Source of the DNA: Buxus sempervirens
Lineage: Eukaryota > Streptophyta > Magnoliopsida > Buxales > Buxaceae
Assembly: GCA_947561395.2 (NCBI GenBank)
Contig: OX387188.1
Location: forward strand, 13,108,061 to 13,172,060
Direction of reading: 5' to 3'
DNA length: 64,000 bases
Below, in pieces: positions 11,181-20,912 of this stretch. A program made the position numbers and the translations under genes. Within the stretch, counting starts at the first letter, position 1. Every line of letters starts with the position of its first letter. Under the pieces are notes generated by a model. It was not told where the DNA came from and ran no database searches. It was given only the letters and a program-made list of their open reading frames with translations.

Positions 11181-12124
11181 TCTAATCTGTGAGATATGGC
11201 TGTTTTAAATATCCTGATCATGTTTTAATGCTTTTTATGATATATCTGAATGAATAACATGAATCTATGATGTTTATAGCATGAGATCCCCTATTTTTGA
11301 TAAAATTTGGATTTTTGCCACTTTTGCACCTACAACACTGTTTTCGTGATTTTTGTGGTTTTAGGCTTGGATCTTGGATTTATCATGATCAATATGGTAG
11401 ATCTGAATCCAGAAGCCTGAAAATAAATTCTAGGGTTTCATGATATGGTTTTTAAATTGTTTTTTTATTATTGAGATAAGACCCTACGGTCTAAATTCTC
11501 CCTTTTTTGTGTTTTTCATCAATGTGGATATTTTTGGTTTTGATTTTCAGATTTAATGTGAAATTTGGGCTTTATCTATGTCCTGGACTATTCAAGTTAA
11601 ATTTTGAAATATTTTATAAAAATCATATTTTTCCAGATTTCTAGAATTTTGACTTGAAGCCAGATTTTTGGATTTTTCACTTTAAATTGATTTTATTTGA
11701 TTTTATCTCAATTTTGTTTTGATCATGAAACCCTAGGAATGGTATGATCATGTTTGATAGTTCTGGATCAATCAGACTATTCATATGAAAAAACCATATA
11801 TTTTTGTCTTTTTTTTGTGATTTTCCTGATTTTTATAGCAAGCCTTTTATTTTTGTAAAACATGAACAATACCTGGCAACCACCTTGTGTGGATGAATAG
11901 GGGTGCCTAACACCTTCCCCTGTTCATAACCTAATCCCCTTACCCATCTCTGGTTGTTTTTTTTAGGAGGGATATTTTGCCCTAAAATTTGCTTTTGTGC
12001 TTATTTAATATTTTGGTGTCCATTCACACCTAAATTGAATGGTGGCGACTCTTTGTTTAATTTAATCCCGTGTGATGATAGAGGAAATCATTAGATTTGA
12101 TTTTTTCCCATGTCTCACATCTAC

Positions 12125-12183
12125 GGAGAAAACGGTTGCCCTGACATCTCCCTGTATGTCAGAAAGAGTATACTGGATCTAAT
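12125..12183. repeat. Left arm (second part) of the 177-bp inverted repeat
   Basis: It continues the arm 10185-10301 directly after the solo LTR and its TSD, and pairs with 12368-12426. Confidence 0.9.
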
Positions 12184-12367
12184 TACCACTGAATTATGGA
12201 TCTTTCAAATAAGCGTTTCGGTAAAACAACTAAACCAAAGAATAAATAAGAAACAAACAACAGCGGAAACAAATTGTTAAATAGAAAAGAAAATTGATTG
12301 ATTGATTAATTAATCAAACAGATCAATAGATCTGATCAATTGATACTCTAAAAAGATCAATAAGCCG
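12184..12367. other. Spacer of the inverted repeat
   Basis: These 184 AT-rich bases contain short GATC- and ATTGATTG-type repeats. No ORF or known signal is seen. Confidence 0.6.
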
Positions 12368-12544
12368 ATTAGATCCAGTATACTCTTTCTGACATACAGG
12401 GAGATGTCAGGGCAACCTTTTTCTCCGTAGAGATACTTGGTTCCTTTCTACTGTTCCGGTAGTGTCTAGCAGAGGCTGCAGTGCCTACTAGACGACCCTT
12501 GTTCTAAATCGGATTGATATTAAAGAGTCAAGGCGGCAGGGCCA
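12368..12544. repeat. Right arm of the 177-bp inverted repeat
   Basis: It is continuous with the pararetrovirus intergenic region and is the uninterrupted partner of 10185-10301 plus 12125-12183. Transcription through both arms would give a long hairpin RNA. Confidence 0.9.
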
Positions 12545-13225
12545 GCCATGAATTGATCTTGAATAATTGATTTGTTTAATTTGTTAGATCTTGTACAGAA
12601 ATTAGCAAACCGGCGGCAGAGCCGTCCGTCGTGAGCAGATCTGTGGAACCACAGCCGTAGCACCAACCACGAGATCTACTTGGCGTGTGTGCTTAAACAA
12701 GTGTGAGATTTGAAGAGATAATCTTGATATTTATTGAATCATACAAAAAGATACATAATATTGTTACAAACTACGATTACACTTGAAAATATATATTATG
12801 GAGATCAATAACTGAAACTAAGACTTGACGAAAGGTAGGAGATGAGATTGACCTTGAATAAAAGGTAAAAGATTGAAAGGATATGACTTACAAGACTCGG
12901 GTGATCTTCTGGAACCTTGGTCTTGAAAGTAATTGATCTTGGAGATTGATCTTGAAATAAAGATGGGAGAAGATTGTAGAAAATGGAAGAGGATTGAAGT
13001 AGAAGATTGTTGCTTGAATCAGAAGATGGGTTCAAATGAGGGAAGGGTTCTCCTTTTATAGACGAAGGAGGACCCTGGACTCCAAAATAAAATTTGACAT
13101 CCGAATAGTAAAATTGAATAGTGTCCCGCTACAGTGAATAGTAAAAATTGAACAGTAACTGCTACAGTGCTCCGCTACAGTGAACAGTGCTCTGCTACAG
13201 TTCTTGTTGGAAATCTTGCCACTTG
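12545..13225 (-). other. Pararetrovirus intergenic region
   Basis: Non-coding DNA between the stop of the downstream viral ORF and the inverted repeat. On the minus strand it is AT-rich, with a short GC-rich block at about 12600-12685. At 13125-13200 several copies of CTACAGTGAACAGT-like words form a small repeat. Viral promoter and polyadenylation signals would be expected here, but I cannot assign them with certainty. Confidence 0.5.
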
Positions 13226-14653
13226 TCATGTTTGTACAATAAAGTCGTCAGGATCATTTGGATCATAGTCACCAACTGATTCTTCTGACTTTGTTTCAAT
13301 TTCTTGAACTTGGGAATCAACCGCCAGAAGGGCCTGTTGTAGTAACTTCTTGTATTGTGCTCTTGTCATTGTTCCTGCAAGGCCTGCTTGAACTTGAGAT
13401 TTTGTCAAGAGAAATTGTTCTTGTTCTGGTTCTTTGATTTGTTTTTGTTTCTGCTGTATTGTCCTTTCTTGTCCAAGTAACCATTGCTTGATATGAGGTA
13501 ACGTTGCATTGGTGGCATCAAATTTGTCCCACCACTTGGTTCTGAATTGTCTTGCTAACGAAGGAAAGGGGCCAGCATTGTCAATTGTATAATCCCAACT
13601 GACTATCCATGCGAGCTTGAAATTGATATAAAAATGAAAAAGGCATGGGAAATGATTGAGGTGAGGTTTGGTGTTCTTGAATTGTTTGGCAAAAAGGGAA
13701 AATCCTTGCTGGTTAGGTTCTGGAAGGTTGTCGGGAATGGGACCAAGGTAAGACCACCATCGCAAAAACCAAGCTGGAATTGTTTCAACAAATTGATGCT
13801 TGAAAAACATAAGCCACGAATGACTTGTTGGTCTAAGGTAAAAGGTATTGTAACAGGCTGTGCAATAGTCCCAGTAATTGTAGTATTGAGGTTCAAACTT
13901 TTGAGAAAATATTCTGGGAGTTAACGGATGTTCACCCCATGAAGATAGGTTATGCACTTGAAGTATTTGACATGTGGAATGAGTGGTGAAGGGTTCTGGT
14001 CCATCAGATGGATAATGCTTGATCAAAACAGATTTTGTGTCAACTAAGATAAATTCATAAAACCTTTGAGTTTTGTTTGAAAAACCACAAGGAAATTCTT
14101 GATCAGTTAAAAGATTGTGATTGTGAAAATAATTTTGTGCACACTGATCTGGATCAGGGTGATAAAATTCTTCTTCAATTGTGAAAACTTGAAGTGTACA
14201 TGATTTTAATAAATAATTTGATTGGCTTGCTGAAAATGATTTTGCTGATTTTAAAGGTGCGGGACCAGGCTTGGTCGCCACAATTTGACTTGATGCTGAA
14301 GGATTGGCAATTTGTTTGCCCTTTGAATGTTTCCTAACTACTTCCTTGAATGGTTGAGAGGTCAATGCCAACTCTTTAGATTGTTCTAATTGAAGCAATT
14401 GAATTTTCAAATCTTCCTCTTGTTTTTCCATCTCTGCAGCCCATGATGATTTTGATTGTATTGGAGCTTTGGGCGAAGGCAGACGGCTAGGGGGATTGGA
14501 AATTGGATTAGATGATTGAACAGAATTTGGATCTTGAGCAAATTGGGCATATGATTGGGGAGTTGTGTATTGTGGTTCTGATGATTTGGATTGTTGGGTT
14601 GGTTTAGTGCCATGCTTGAGCTTGGCCCAACTAGTTGGCAACTGTCTTGGCAT
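13226..14653 (-). CDS. Pararetrovirus downstream ORF (ORF2-like), unknown function, intact
   Basis: This is an uninterrupted 475-residue ORF from the ATG at 14653; an in-frame GTG start lies at 14674. It overlaps the end of the RT/RNase H frame by 23 bases. The N-terminal third is rich in P, Q, S and N and looks disordered. The middle is aromatic, with WFLRWWSYLGP and a TKWWDKFDATNATLPHIKQW segment. The C-terminus is glutamine-rich, then acidic. It is neither RT, coat nor protease. A second ORF of unknown function after the polyprotein is known in florendoviruses, and similar aromatic proteins occur in other plant pararetroviruses. Identity beyond that is uncertain. Confidence 0.65.
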   Translation of the reverse strand: MPRQLPTSWAKLKHGTKPTQQSKSSEPQYTTPQSYAQFAQDPNSVQSSNPISNPPSRLPSPKAPIQSKSSWAAEMEKQEEDLKIQLLQLEQSKELALTSQPFKEVVRKHSKGKQIANPSASSQIVATKPGPAPLKSAKSFSASQSNYLLKSCTLQVFTIEEEFYHPDPDQCAQNYFHNHNLLTDQEFPCGFSNKTQRFYEFILVDTKSVLIKHYPSDGPEPFTTHSTCQILQVHNLSSWGEHPLTPRIFSQKFEPQYYNYWDYCTACYNTFYLRPTSHSWLMFFKHQFVETIPAWFLRWWSYLGPIPDNLPEPNQQGFSLFAKQFKNTKPHLNHFPCLFHFYINFKLAWIVSWDYTIDNAGPFPSLARQFRTKWWDKFDATNATLPHIKQWLLGQERTIQQKQKQIKEPEQEQFLLTKSQVQAGLAGTMTRAQYKKLLQQALLAVDSQVQEIETKSEESVGDYDPNDPDDFIVQT

Positions 14654-16102
14654 CTTGGCCCTGAAGGAATTCACGGGTTAAGAAGTCAGGTAAAGAATTG
14701 TGTTCTCCTTTAATAAACTCGATATCAAAATAAAAAATACTTAAAATTGCCTGCCACCTGGCAAATATTTGTTTTGAAGCTAAATTTTTGACATCTTTTT
14801 GTAAAACACTTTTTGCTGCTTTGCAATCAACTCTTAAAAGAAATCTTTGATTGAGTAAATCCGATTGAAATTTTGAAATACATAAAACTATTGATAAAAT
14901 TTCTTTTTTGATTGTAGAATAATTAGATTGAGTTGGATTCCAAGTTCTACTTGTAAATTTGACTAATTTTTCTTTATTATCTATTTTCTGTTTGAGGATA
15001 CCTCCGTACCCTATGTCTGATGCATCTGTTTCAACTATTTTGAAAGCATCAGGATTTGGTAAAGTTAAACATGGCAAATGTTTAACTTGTTTCTTAATTT
15101 TTTGAACAATTGCAGTATGCTCCGGTGTCCAAGGACCAGGAGTCTTTTTAAGTCTTTTTCTGAGCAATTGAACTGATTGACTTAAATTGGGAAAGAAGTC
15201 TGTTACATAATTCAAACTTCCTAAAAATCTTTGTAATTGTTTTTTATCTTTGATTTCACCAGGAAATTTGTCTCCAAATGAGAGAGATCTCTCAATGGGG
15301 CGAATTGTTCCTTGATGAATAATGTGACCTAAAAATTTAATTTTAGTTTGAAATAAAACAATTTTGGGTTTGGAGATTACCAATCCATTTTGTTTTATTA
15401 TATTGTAAAATTGATTCAAGTGTTTCCAATGTTGTGATATTGATGACGAAAAGACAAGAACATCATCAATATAAATAATTGTGAATTTATCATAAGGATT
15501 AAAAATATCATTCATAATTTTTTGAAATTCTGAGGGAGCATTCTTGAGACCGAAAGGCATTACATTCCATTCGTAATGTCCAAATGGAACTGTAAATTCT
15601 GTTTTGTATCGATCTTGCTCCGCTATCTGGATCTGCCAAAATCCAGACTTCATATCGAATTTCGAAAAAATTCTTGCATTATGTAATCTTTGAATTAAAT
15701 CTTGTTTATTGGGAATTGGATATCTTATCCACTGTAATGCATCATTTAAAGGTTTGTAATTAATGACTAATCTTGGAGTTCCTCTTTCGATTTCTGAATT
15801 TTTATTGACATAGAATGCAGAACAACTCCAAGGTGATCTGCTTGGCCTAATAATTTTCTTGTTAAGTAATTCTTGGATTTCTTGTTTACAATATTGTAAC
15901 AATTCTTGTGACATTTGAATTGGTCTTGCCTTAGTGGGAATTTTGTTTTCTTGAAAATCTGGGACATATGGTAAAGAGACTGTATGTTTCTTCCTATGCC
16001 AGAAGGCATTTGGAATATCAGAACATACTTCTCTTTCAAGTTTTTGTTTAAAATTATCTATTTGTTGAATTAAATTTGGATTGCTAAGTTGCTGTTCTAT
16101 AT
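14631..16102 (-). pseudogene. Pararetrovirus reverse transcriptase and RNase H
   Basis: The frame is open from about 16102, upstream of its first ATG at 15914, to the stop at 14631. RT motifs in order are a FDMKSGFWQI block, PFGLKNAPSEFQ, and the catalytic YIDD at 15473-15462. The connection domain follows (FLGHIIHQG), then RNase H with ETDASDIGYGG and SIVLCISKFQ, ending in LPDFLTREF, a Caulimoviridae-type terminus. RT and RNase H motifs appear intact, but the upstream protease is in another frame and the 5' polyprotein is gone. It therefore cannot be expressed as the normal polyprotein. Confidence 0.88.
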
Positions 16103-16696
16103 TTTGTTTTCTATTTCTTCTTTAAGAAACATGATTTGTTTTTCTTTTCTTTGTATTAAATTGGCTTCTAATGATATTGATAATTGTTTCAGAACATCTA
16201 TTTCTCTAGTTATTTGTCTAGTAATAAACTTGAAGCTTATTGTCTTGTTTTCATATCTTGTTTCTAATCCATCATTTGTAACCGTGAATGGTTGGATTAG
16301 TGCTAAGAATGGAGTTCCTAAAATAACTTGTTTGTTAAGATCACTAACTAGAATGAATGGAGTTTTGAAACAAATATTTTCATTGCATATGTGTACATTT
16401 GACAATTTGTAATTGATTTTCATCCTAACTCCACTTGCCGTATGGAGTTTCTCCTTGGTCTTTTCAAAGTATTTGGAAGGTATTATTCCTTCTTGAATAC
16501 AATTGAGATCAGCTCCACTGTCGACTAAGGCTATTGTTTCTAATTTGAATTCTTTATTGACTACTAAATTGATTTTGATCATCCATTTTCTAAAGTTTAC
16601 TTGTGAGATTAAATCTAAAAATTTTTCTTGTTCTCCTACTTCTTCAATTTCCTGGGACGTGGATGCTTCGTCATTTTCTTCAGGAATTTTTCTCAT
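16097..16696 (-). pseudogene. Pararetrovirus aspartic protease segment
   Basis: The 199-residue frame has an acidic N-terminus and a retropepsin-like active site, ALVDSGADLNCI, at about residues 57-68. The flap-like and ILGTPFL motifs follow. The frame stops at 16097, where the RT sequence continues in a different frame, so a small indel separates protease from RT. Upstream of 16696 the viral match ends within about 40 bases, so movement and coat regions are missing. A repeated TAGGTATTAAAAGTT word occurs at 16702-16730 next to the junction. Confidence 0.8.
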
Positions 16697-16736
16697 TTGT
16701 ATAGGTATTAAAAGTTAGGTATTAAAAGTTATCAGA

Positions 16737-17322
16737 GGATACACTATATACCATGTGTATTCGGCCTCCAAGGCTGGATACACTAAGCCGCCTTTGACCG
16801 ATTCGACCGATTTGATCGATTTGACACTTTTGGATATCTACGGATTGCCCCGCACGAATTTTTGTTTAGTCCTTGAGATTTTTGGATATTCAAGATTTAG
16901 TCCCCGAGATATTTTGCTGTGTTGGCAGCCACGTGTGCAGTTTCCGGCATTTGCCGCCCGGAAACTTCAACAGCTCATATCTCTTTCATCTGATCTCCGA
17001 TTTGAGCAAACTCAATTGCGTTGAACTCGTATCGGAACCCTCTATTCAATGACATAGGGTTAAGCACTTGGCACGGGGTTCGAGGAAAAGTCAACTTTTG
17101 GCCTTCCCCTAAGTTTGACTGCCCTTAGAACTTTCATCTGGACTCCGATTCCTGCAACCCAGTTGCGTTGGACTCGTGTCGGGATTCTCTATTCATTGAG
17201 ATAAAGCAAGGTGGCCAAATTTTATCTGATTAAAAGGTCAACCTTCCACCCCTCAGGGTTTGACTTTTTAGCCGGGTTTTGCATCTCTGGCTTTTCGGGA
17301 GCGCAAGAATGAGGTGCTTACA
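16737..17322 (-). mobile_element. 5' LTR of element A, U3 start
   Basis: The minus strand begins TGTAAGCACCTCATTCTTGCGC at 17322 and runs through repeated phrases near AACTGAGTTTGC-type words (shared with all Tat-family LTRs here) to a GTATCCAGCC inverted repeat. It then meets the viral block. It is the first 586 bp of the LTR that resumes at 10184. Confidence 0.85.
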
Positions 17323-17955
17323 GCATGCTTGAAACCTCAAAAGCATTACCTAAATTTCCAGATTTCATGCTCTCTTTTTTTTTTATGCTCAAAGTGCATT
17401 ATTCCTACCCAAATTGAAGCCTAAAAATACAGCAACTAGACATTTTGTACAAGGAGCCTTTGATCGGAGAAAACATGCTTAAAAACCACTCAAAACATTT
17501 CCTGAATTCTGGGTTTCATGGTTCTCATTTTGATGTTCTAAATGCATTATTTATACCCAAATCAAAGCCTAAAACTACAGCCACTTAAACATATGGTACA
17601 AAAAGTGTTTCTATTAAAGAAAGCATGCTTGAAAACCCCGCCAAATTTACACTAGATTTCCAGATTTCATGTTTTTAATTTTTTTTCATGTTCAACTCAT
17701 AGCATTGAAACCCAAAATAACACATGCTATCAAAAAATATAGCAAAGTCATATTACAAGATAGGTTTTCCCTTAAACACATTTCTAGACACCATCAAGCA
17801 ACACTCCCATGTTTCTATCCATGTGAATTTTCTAATCATACAAATCAGATTTGATATACAGCAATATGCACAATTAAAGTAAGCAAAATTGCAAGCATTC
17901 AAAAGTAAAAAAAAGAGCATGAGTCAAATACACAAATCATGGCTTAAATCCACAA
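17323..17955 (-). repeat. Leader of element C with three ~150-bp tandem units
   Basis: Three diverged copies begin with a CATGCTT word near 17324, 17476 and 17628. They share phrases such as TTTCCAGATTTCATG, then ACCCAAATYRAAGCCTAAAA. No credible ORF is present. Element A inserted at the outer edge of this array, so more of element C lies beyond the left end of the window. Confidence 0.75.
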
Positions 17956-17975
17956 GGTCCACAGCGGAGTCGCCA
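17956..17975 (-). other. Primer-binding site of element C (tRNA-Arg)
   Basis: The minus strand reads TGGCGACTCCGCTGTGGACC, two bases inside the LTR end. It is a variant of the tRNA-Arg complement seen in A and E. Confidence 0.82.
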
Positions 17976-17977
17976 GT

Positions 17978-20337
17978 TGTGAGACATGGGAATTCACCTA
18001 GATGATTCCCTTCATCATCACACGAGCTCAACAAAATGGGAGAGTCGCCACCATTTAATTTTAGGTGTGAATGGGCACCAAAAATTACCAAAATAAGCAA
18101 AGAGAAAAAATAACTCTATTTGAAAATAAAATCCAGAGATGGGTAAGGGGATTAGGTTATGAACGGGGGAAGGTGTTAGGCAGCCCCATTCACCCACACA
18201 GGGTGGTTGTCAAGTGTTGTTCATGCTCAAAAATAAGAAAGCTTGCTAAAATAATTAAAAACCATGAAAAAGGATTAAACAAATGTATGATACTTCCACA
18301 TGAGAAATCCAATGAATTCCAGATCCTCTTTTATGTTAGTATCACTTTTGGGACATCACTATTGAATAGAAATCAAAGCAAAACTTGAACACAAACAAGT
18401 TAAGGCAAATCCGGAAAATTCGATAAAAGAATGAGCCATTTGACCATAACTTATTCAAATCAAGTTCAAATTGAATCAAACCAAATCCATTTGAAAGATT
18501 ATGATAAATAGAAGTCTCATGCAAATTTTCAATTAAATCCGGTTAAAAACCTAAGAGTTATTCTCCTTTGAAATCTGCTGTTAGAAATCAGTAAAAGTAA
18601 CAAGTAGGCAACTTTGGAAATTCATTTAGAAAAATTGGCTCCATGTAAATCTGTGAATTTTTGTATGAATAAAGTCTGTAGGGCCATCTTTCAAATGAAA
18701 CTAGCCCCATACCAAACTTCATCCGGATGTGCCTTGGGTGACCCCCCGAACAGGCCCCGAAGTTCACAGATTAGCCCAAAAATGTGTTGTTGAGCAGTTT
18801 TGAACAAATCAGTTGGAAACCAATTGGATTTGAAAGTAGACTCCCAAAGGAAAACACAAAAACCAAAATTACTCAAATCGGACTTAAAACAAACACATGG
18901 TGCTCACTTAAAGGGACAGGTTCAGCAATCTGGCCTGAACTGACCTGTCAACTTCAACTTAATGATGTCAAAAATCCACAACATAAAAATTAATGAAATT
19001 TTACATACATGAACTAGACAGTCTCACCTTTCACATGTCTTTGGAATCACTCCAAAATTCATCCGGATGATGAAGTTATGAGTGTCCGAAGTTAGGGTAC
19101 AGACGCTGTCCAGTTTTGTCATTTTTAAGTAAAATTAACCCAAAACAGTGATTGAGTGTGTGGAGTCCATGCAATATAAATCACAATCATTTGAAAAAGT
19201 ATTGAAAAACCTCTAGGAGGAAATAGGGCACGAATTTGGCTCACCATTCTCTTCAATCGAAGAGAATATGCCAAAACCCTAAAATGGAGCAAAAATGCCC
19301 AAATCCGAGAGGTTAGACCTAGAGGTCTTCAATACTCGAGATAAACTTGTTTGAAATCAATAAGAAACATCTCAGAAATGCTTGGGGCTATTTATTTCAG
19401 ATCTATCACAATAAATGCAATAGATCCCAAATACAAGCCGATTCCGACAAAACGAGTGCAATATGTGCATGTGTACAAATTAACTCTTCAATCCCATACA
19501 TAACAACATATAGCATTCATATCAACAAATGGGGTTCTAAAAAACCTAGGGTTCTGTTCCATTCTCGTTTCCCATAGAATCAAAAGGCCAATCAAGATGG
19601 TTCTATAACTAAGGATCAATTCCCAGTCTTGTTTCCCCTAGATCCCTCTCCACATTTTACGGCTAGAGGGAGTCTCGAGGTACTTTGAGTAGGGAAAGGG
19701 GTTGCATACACAATCAATAGGCCATTATTCTACAGAAAGGTAGAAGAAAGATCTATTTCTAGAATTTAAGAACATAAAGGAAAAGGGGTTTTAGGCTTAC
19801 CTGGGAGTGCTGGAAGCAATGGAGCAGAGGTTTCCCTTATTCACTTGGAGCTCTTCAATCTCCAACTCTTCTAAAAAATTCTTGGCCATTTGCTTGAGGA
19901 GAGGCCTCCTATTTATTGGCAAAGGCTAGGGTTACGGGTGCCCTAATTCTAGACACAAAATGATGTCTAGAATCCACCAACTTAAACCATAGGGTTATTT
20001 CTGAGATTTCCACTCCTAAACAAAGGATATGATGGTAAAAAGTGAAAACTTTCGGATAACCCTAATTTTGAGCAAAAACCTTGTATCCGACAACTCAGGT
20101 TGGATACAAGTGAACATTTTTGTATCCGACACATTTCATCGGATACAGTTAGATCTGCTTGTATTCGACGACTTCTGTCGGATATAAATACTCTTGCTTG
20201 TATCCGATGACTTGTGTCGGATACAAGGCAAAATGTTCCAATCTGAAATTTTGCATTGGCTACAAAAAAACAAACTATTTTTTAATGTTTTGGCCCAGTA
20301 TTCATTATTTTCTCAGCGCAATTTTGGGGTGTCTACA
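17978..20337 (-). mobile_element. LTR of element C
   Basis: A 2360-bp LTR running TGTAGACACCCC (from 20337) to TGTCTCACA (17978), followed by the PBS. Four GTATCCGA-type inverted repeats lie at 20087-20224. A TATA-like CCAATAAATAGGAGG lies near 19913, and CTCCCAG followed by GTAAGCC (GT at 19800) is a splice-donor match. It is full length compared with the shorter solo LTR 10302-12119. No coding sequence is seen. Confidence 0.85.
20087..20224. repeat. Four GTATCCGA-type inverted repeats in element C U3
   Basis: Stems of 7-9 bp (for example TGTATCCGAC or TGTATCCGATG paired with CGGATACA) with loops of about 7-11 bases lie near 20089, 20127, 20161 and 20200. Some carry one or two mismatches. 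Confidence 0.8.
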
Positions 20338-20875
20338 ACTGCCCTTCTTTGCGGGAATTGTAGAGCAATGATCTGCAAAGATTAGACAAGCCCAAATTGC
20401 GCTTTCTTGACCATGATTTGCTTGGTTCAATTTAATTTTGCAAAATAATTTTGGGTGAAGATTTGCCAAAAAGCCCTAACTTTAAGGGGGCATTTCTCCA
20501 AGTTGTCTTAAATTCCACTGATCTCTCGTGACTATAAATTTGATTTTAAGCCCAAAATAACATTTTTTGAAAAACTAATCAAACCATGTTTAAAATTGAA
20601 TGAATATTTTCCTTTTGACCAACACATTTCTCCAAGTTGTCTTAAATTCCACTGAGCTTTCGTGGCTATGAAGTGGATTTTAAGCCCAAAATAAGTTTTT
20701 TGAAAATATCAGATTTTGTAGCAAACCATGCCTAAAATTTTGACTGAACACACATTTTTTCACTTTTTTTTCTCTTCTTTTTTTTTTCTTTTTCTGTTTT
20801 TCTTTTTTTTCTTTTCTTTTTCTCTTTTTCTTCTCCTTTTTTTTTTTCTTTCCCTTTTTTTTCTGTTTTTCTTTT
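20338..20875. other. Gene-free stretch upstream of the PMD gene, with a diverged duplication
   Basis: It starts at the outer end of element C. Two copies of a block of about 100 bp lie at about 20492-20590 and 20625-20731, sharing TTTCTCCAAGTTGTCTTAAA and TTTTAAGCCCAAAATAA. A T-rich tract follows (20752-20875). It looks like the U3 of another LTR that lost its 5' end. Confidence 0.5.
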
Positions 20876-20912
20876 GTATCCGACATACTTCGTCGGATAC
20901 TCCTATTTATAT
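20876..20912 (+). promoter_or_regulatory. LTR-like promoter of the PMD gene (inverted repeat plus TATA)
   Basis: A stem TGTATCCGAC/GTCGGATAC (20875-20900) is followed at once by CTATTTATATG. The same pairing of inverted repeat and TATA box occurs in the Tat-family LTRs of this window. Confidence 0.55.

Larger units (their letters stand above)
10302..12119 (+). mobile_element. Solo LTR (C-type, TGTAGACACCCC...TGTCTCACA) with TSD TCTAC
   Basis: The 1818-bp LTR is flanked by perfect TCTAC duplications (10297-10301 and 12120-12124). Both ends match the LTR of element C (17978-20337), so the same family made it. Inside are inverted repeats before the promoter (10380-10512), a TATA box at about 10713-10722, a splice-donor match at 10822 and a tandem duplication near 10880-11180. 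There is no internal domain, so it arose by LTR-LTR recombination after insertion. Confidence 0.92.
10185..16736 (-). mobile_element. Endogenous pararetrovirus fragment (Caulimoviridae, florendovirus-like layout)
   Basis: The block carries aspartic protease, reverse transcriptase and RNase H, then an overlapping downstream ORF, then intergenic DNA ending in an inverted repeat. Movement and coat protein regions are absent, because the block begins just upstream of the protease. Both flanks are halves of element A's LTR, and a 9-bp direct repeat (GGATACACT) lies at 10176-10184 and 16737-16745. Two consecutive ORFs with a short overlap resemble florendoviruses, but family-level placement rests on the RT/RNase H type only. 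A later solo LTR (10302-12119) sits inside it. Confidence 0.8.
1..17322 (-). mobile_element. Element A: Tat/Ogre-like LTR retrotransposon, 5' LTR to 3' non-coding region
   Basis: The order on the minus strand is LTR (17322 to 7159, interrupted), tRNA-Arg PBS, a leader of about 2.4 kb, gag, a second gag-related ORF, then non-coding DNA leaving the window. The LTR starts TGTAAGCACCTC, as in the Tat-type LTRs elsewhere in the window. The gag type, the Arg primer and the long LTR and leader are traits of the Tat/Ogre group of Ty3/gypsy elements. No protease, RT or integrase is visible in the 2.4 kb beyond the last ORF. The pol genes could lie outside the window, or the element is non-autonomous like its relative E. 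Its right end sits inside the leader of element C. Confidence 0.75.

Noticed and set aside
13634-13924. Plus-strand ORF of 96 residues
   Set aside because: It is a shadow on the opposite strand of the intact downstream viral ORF.
16716-16745. TTATCAGAGGATAC as a tRNA-iMet primer site for the viral block
   Set aside because: It lies on the plus strand while the viral genes are on the minus strand, and it only partly matches TGGTATCAGAG.
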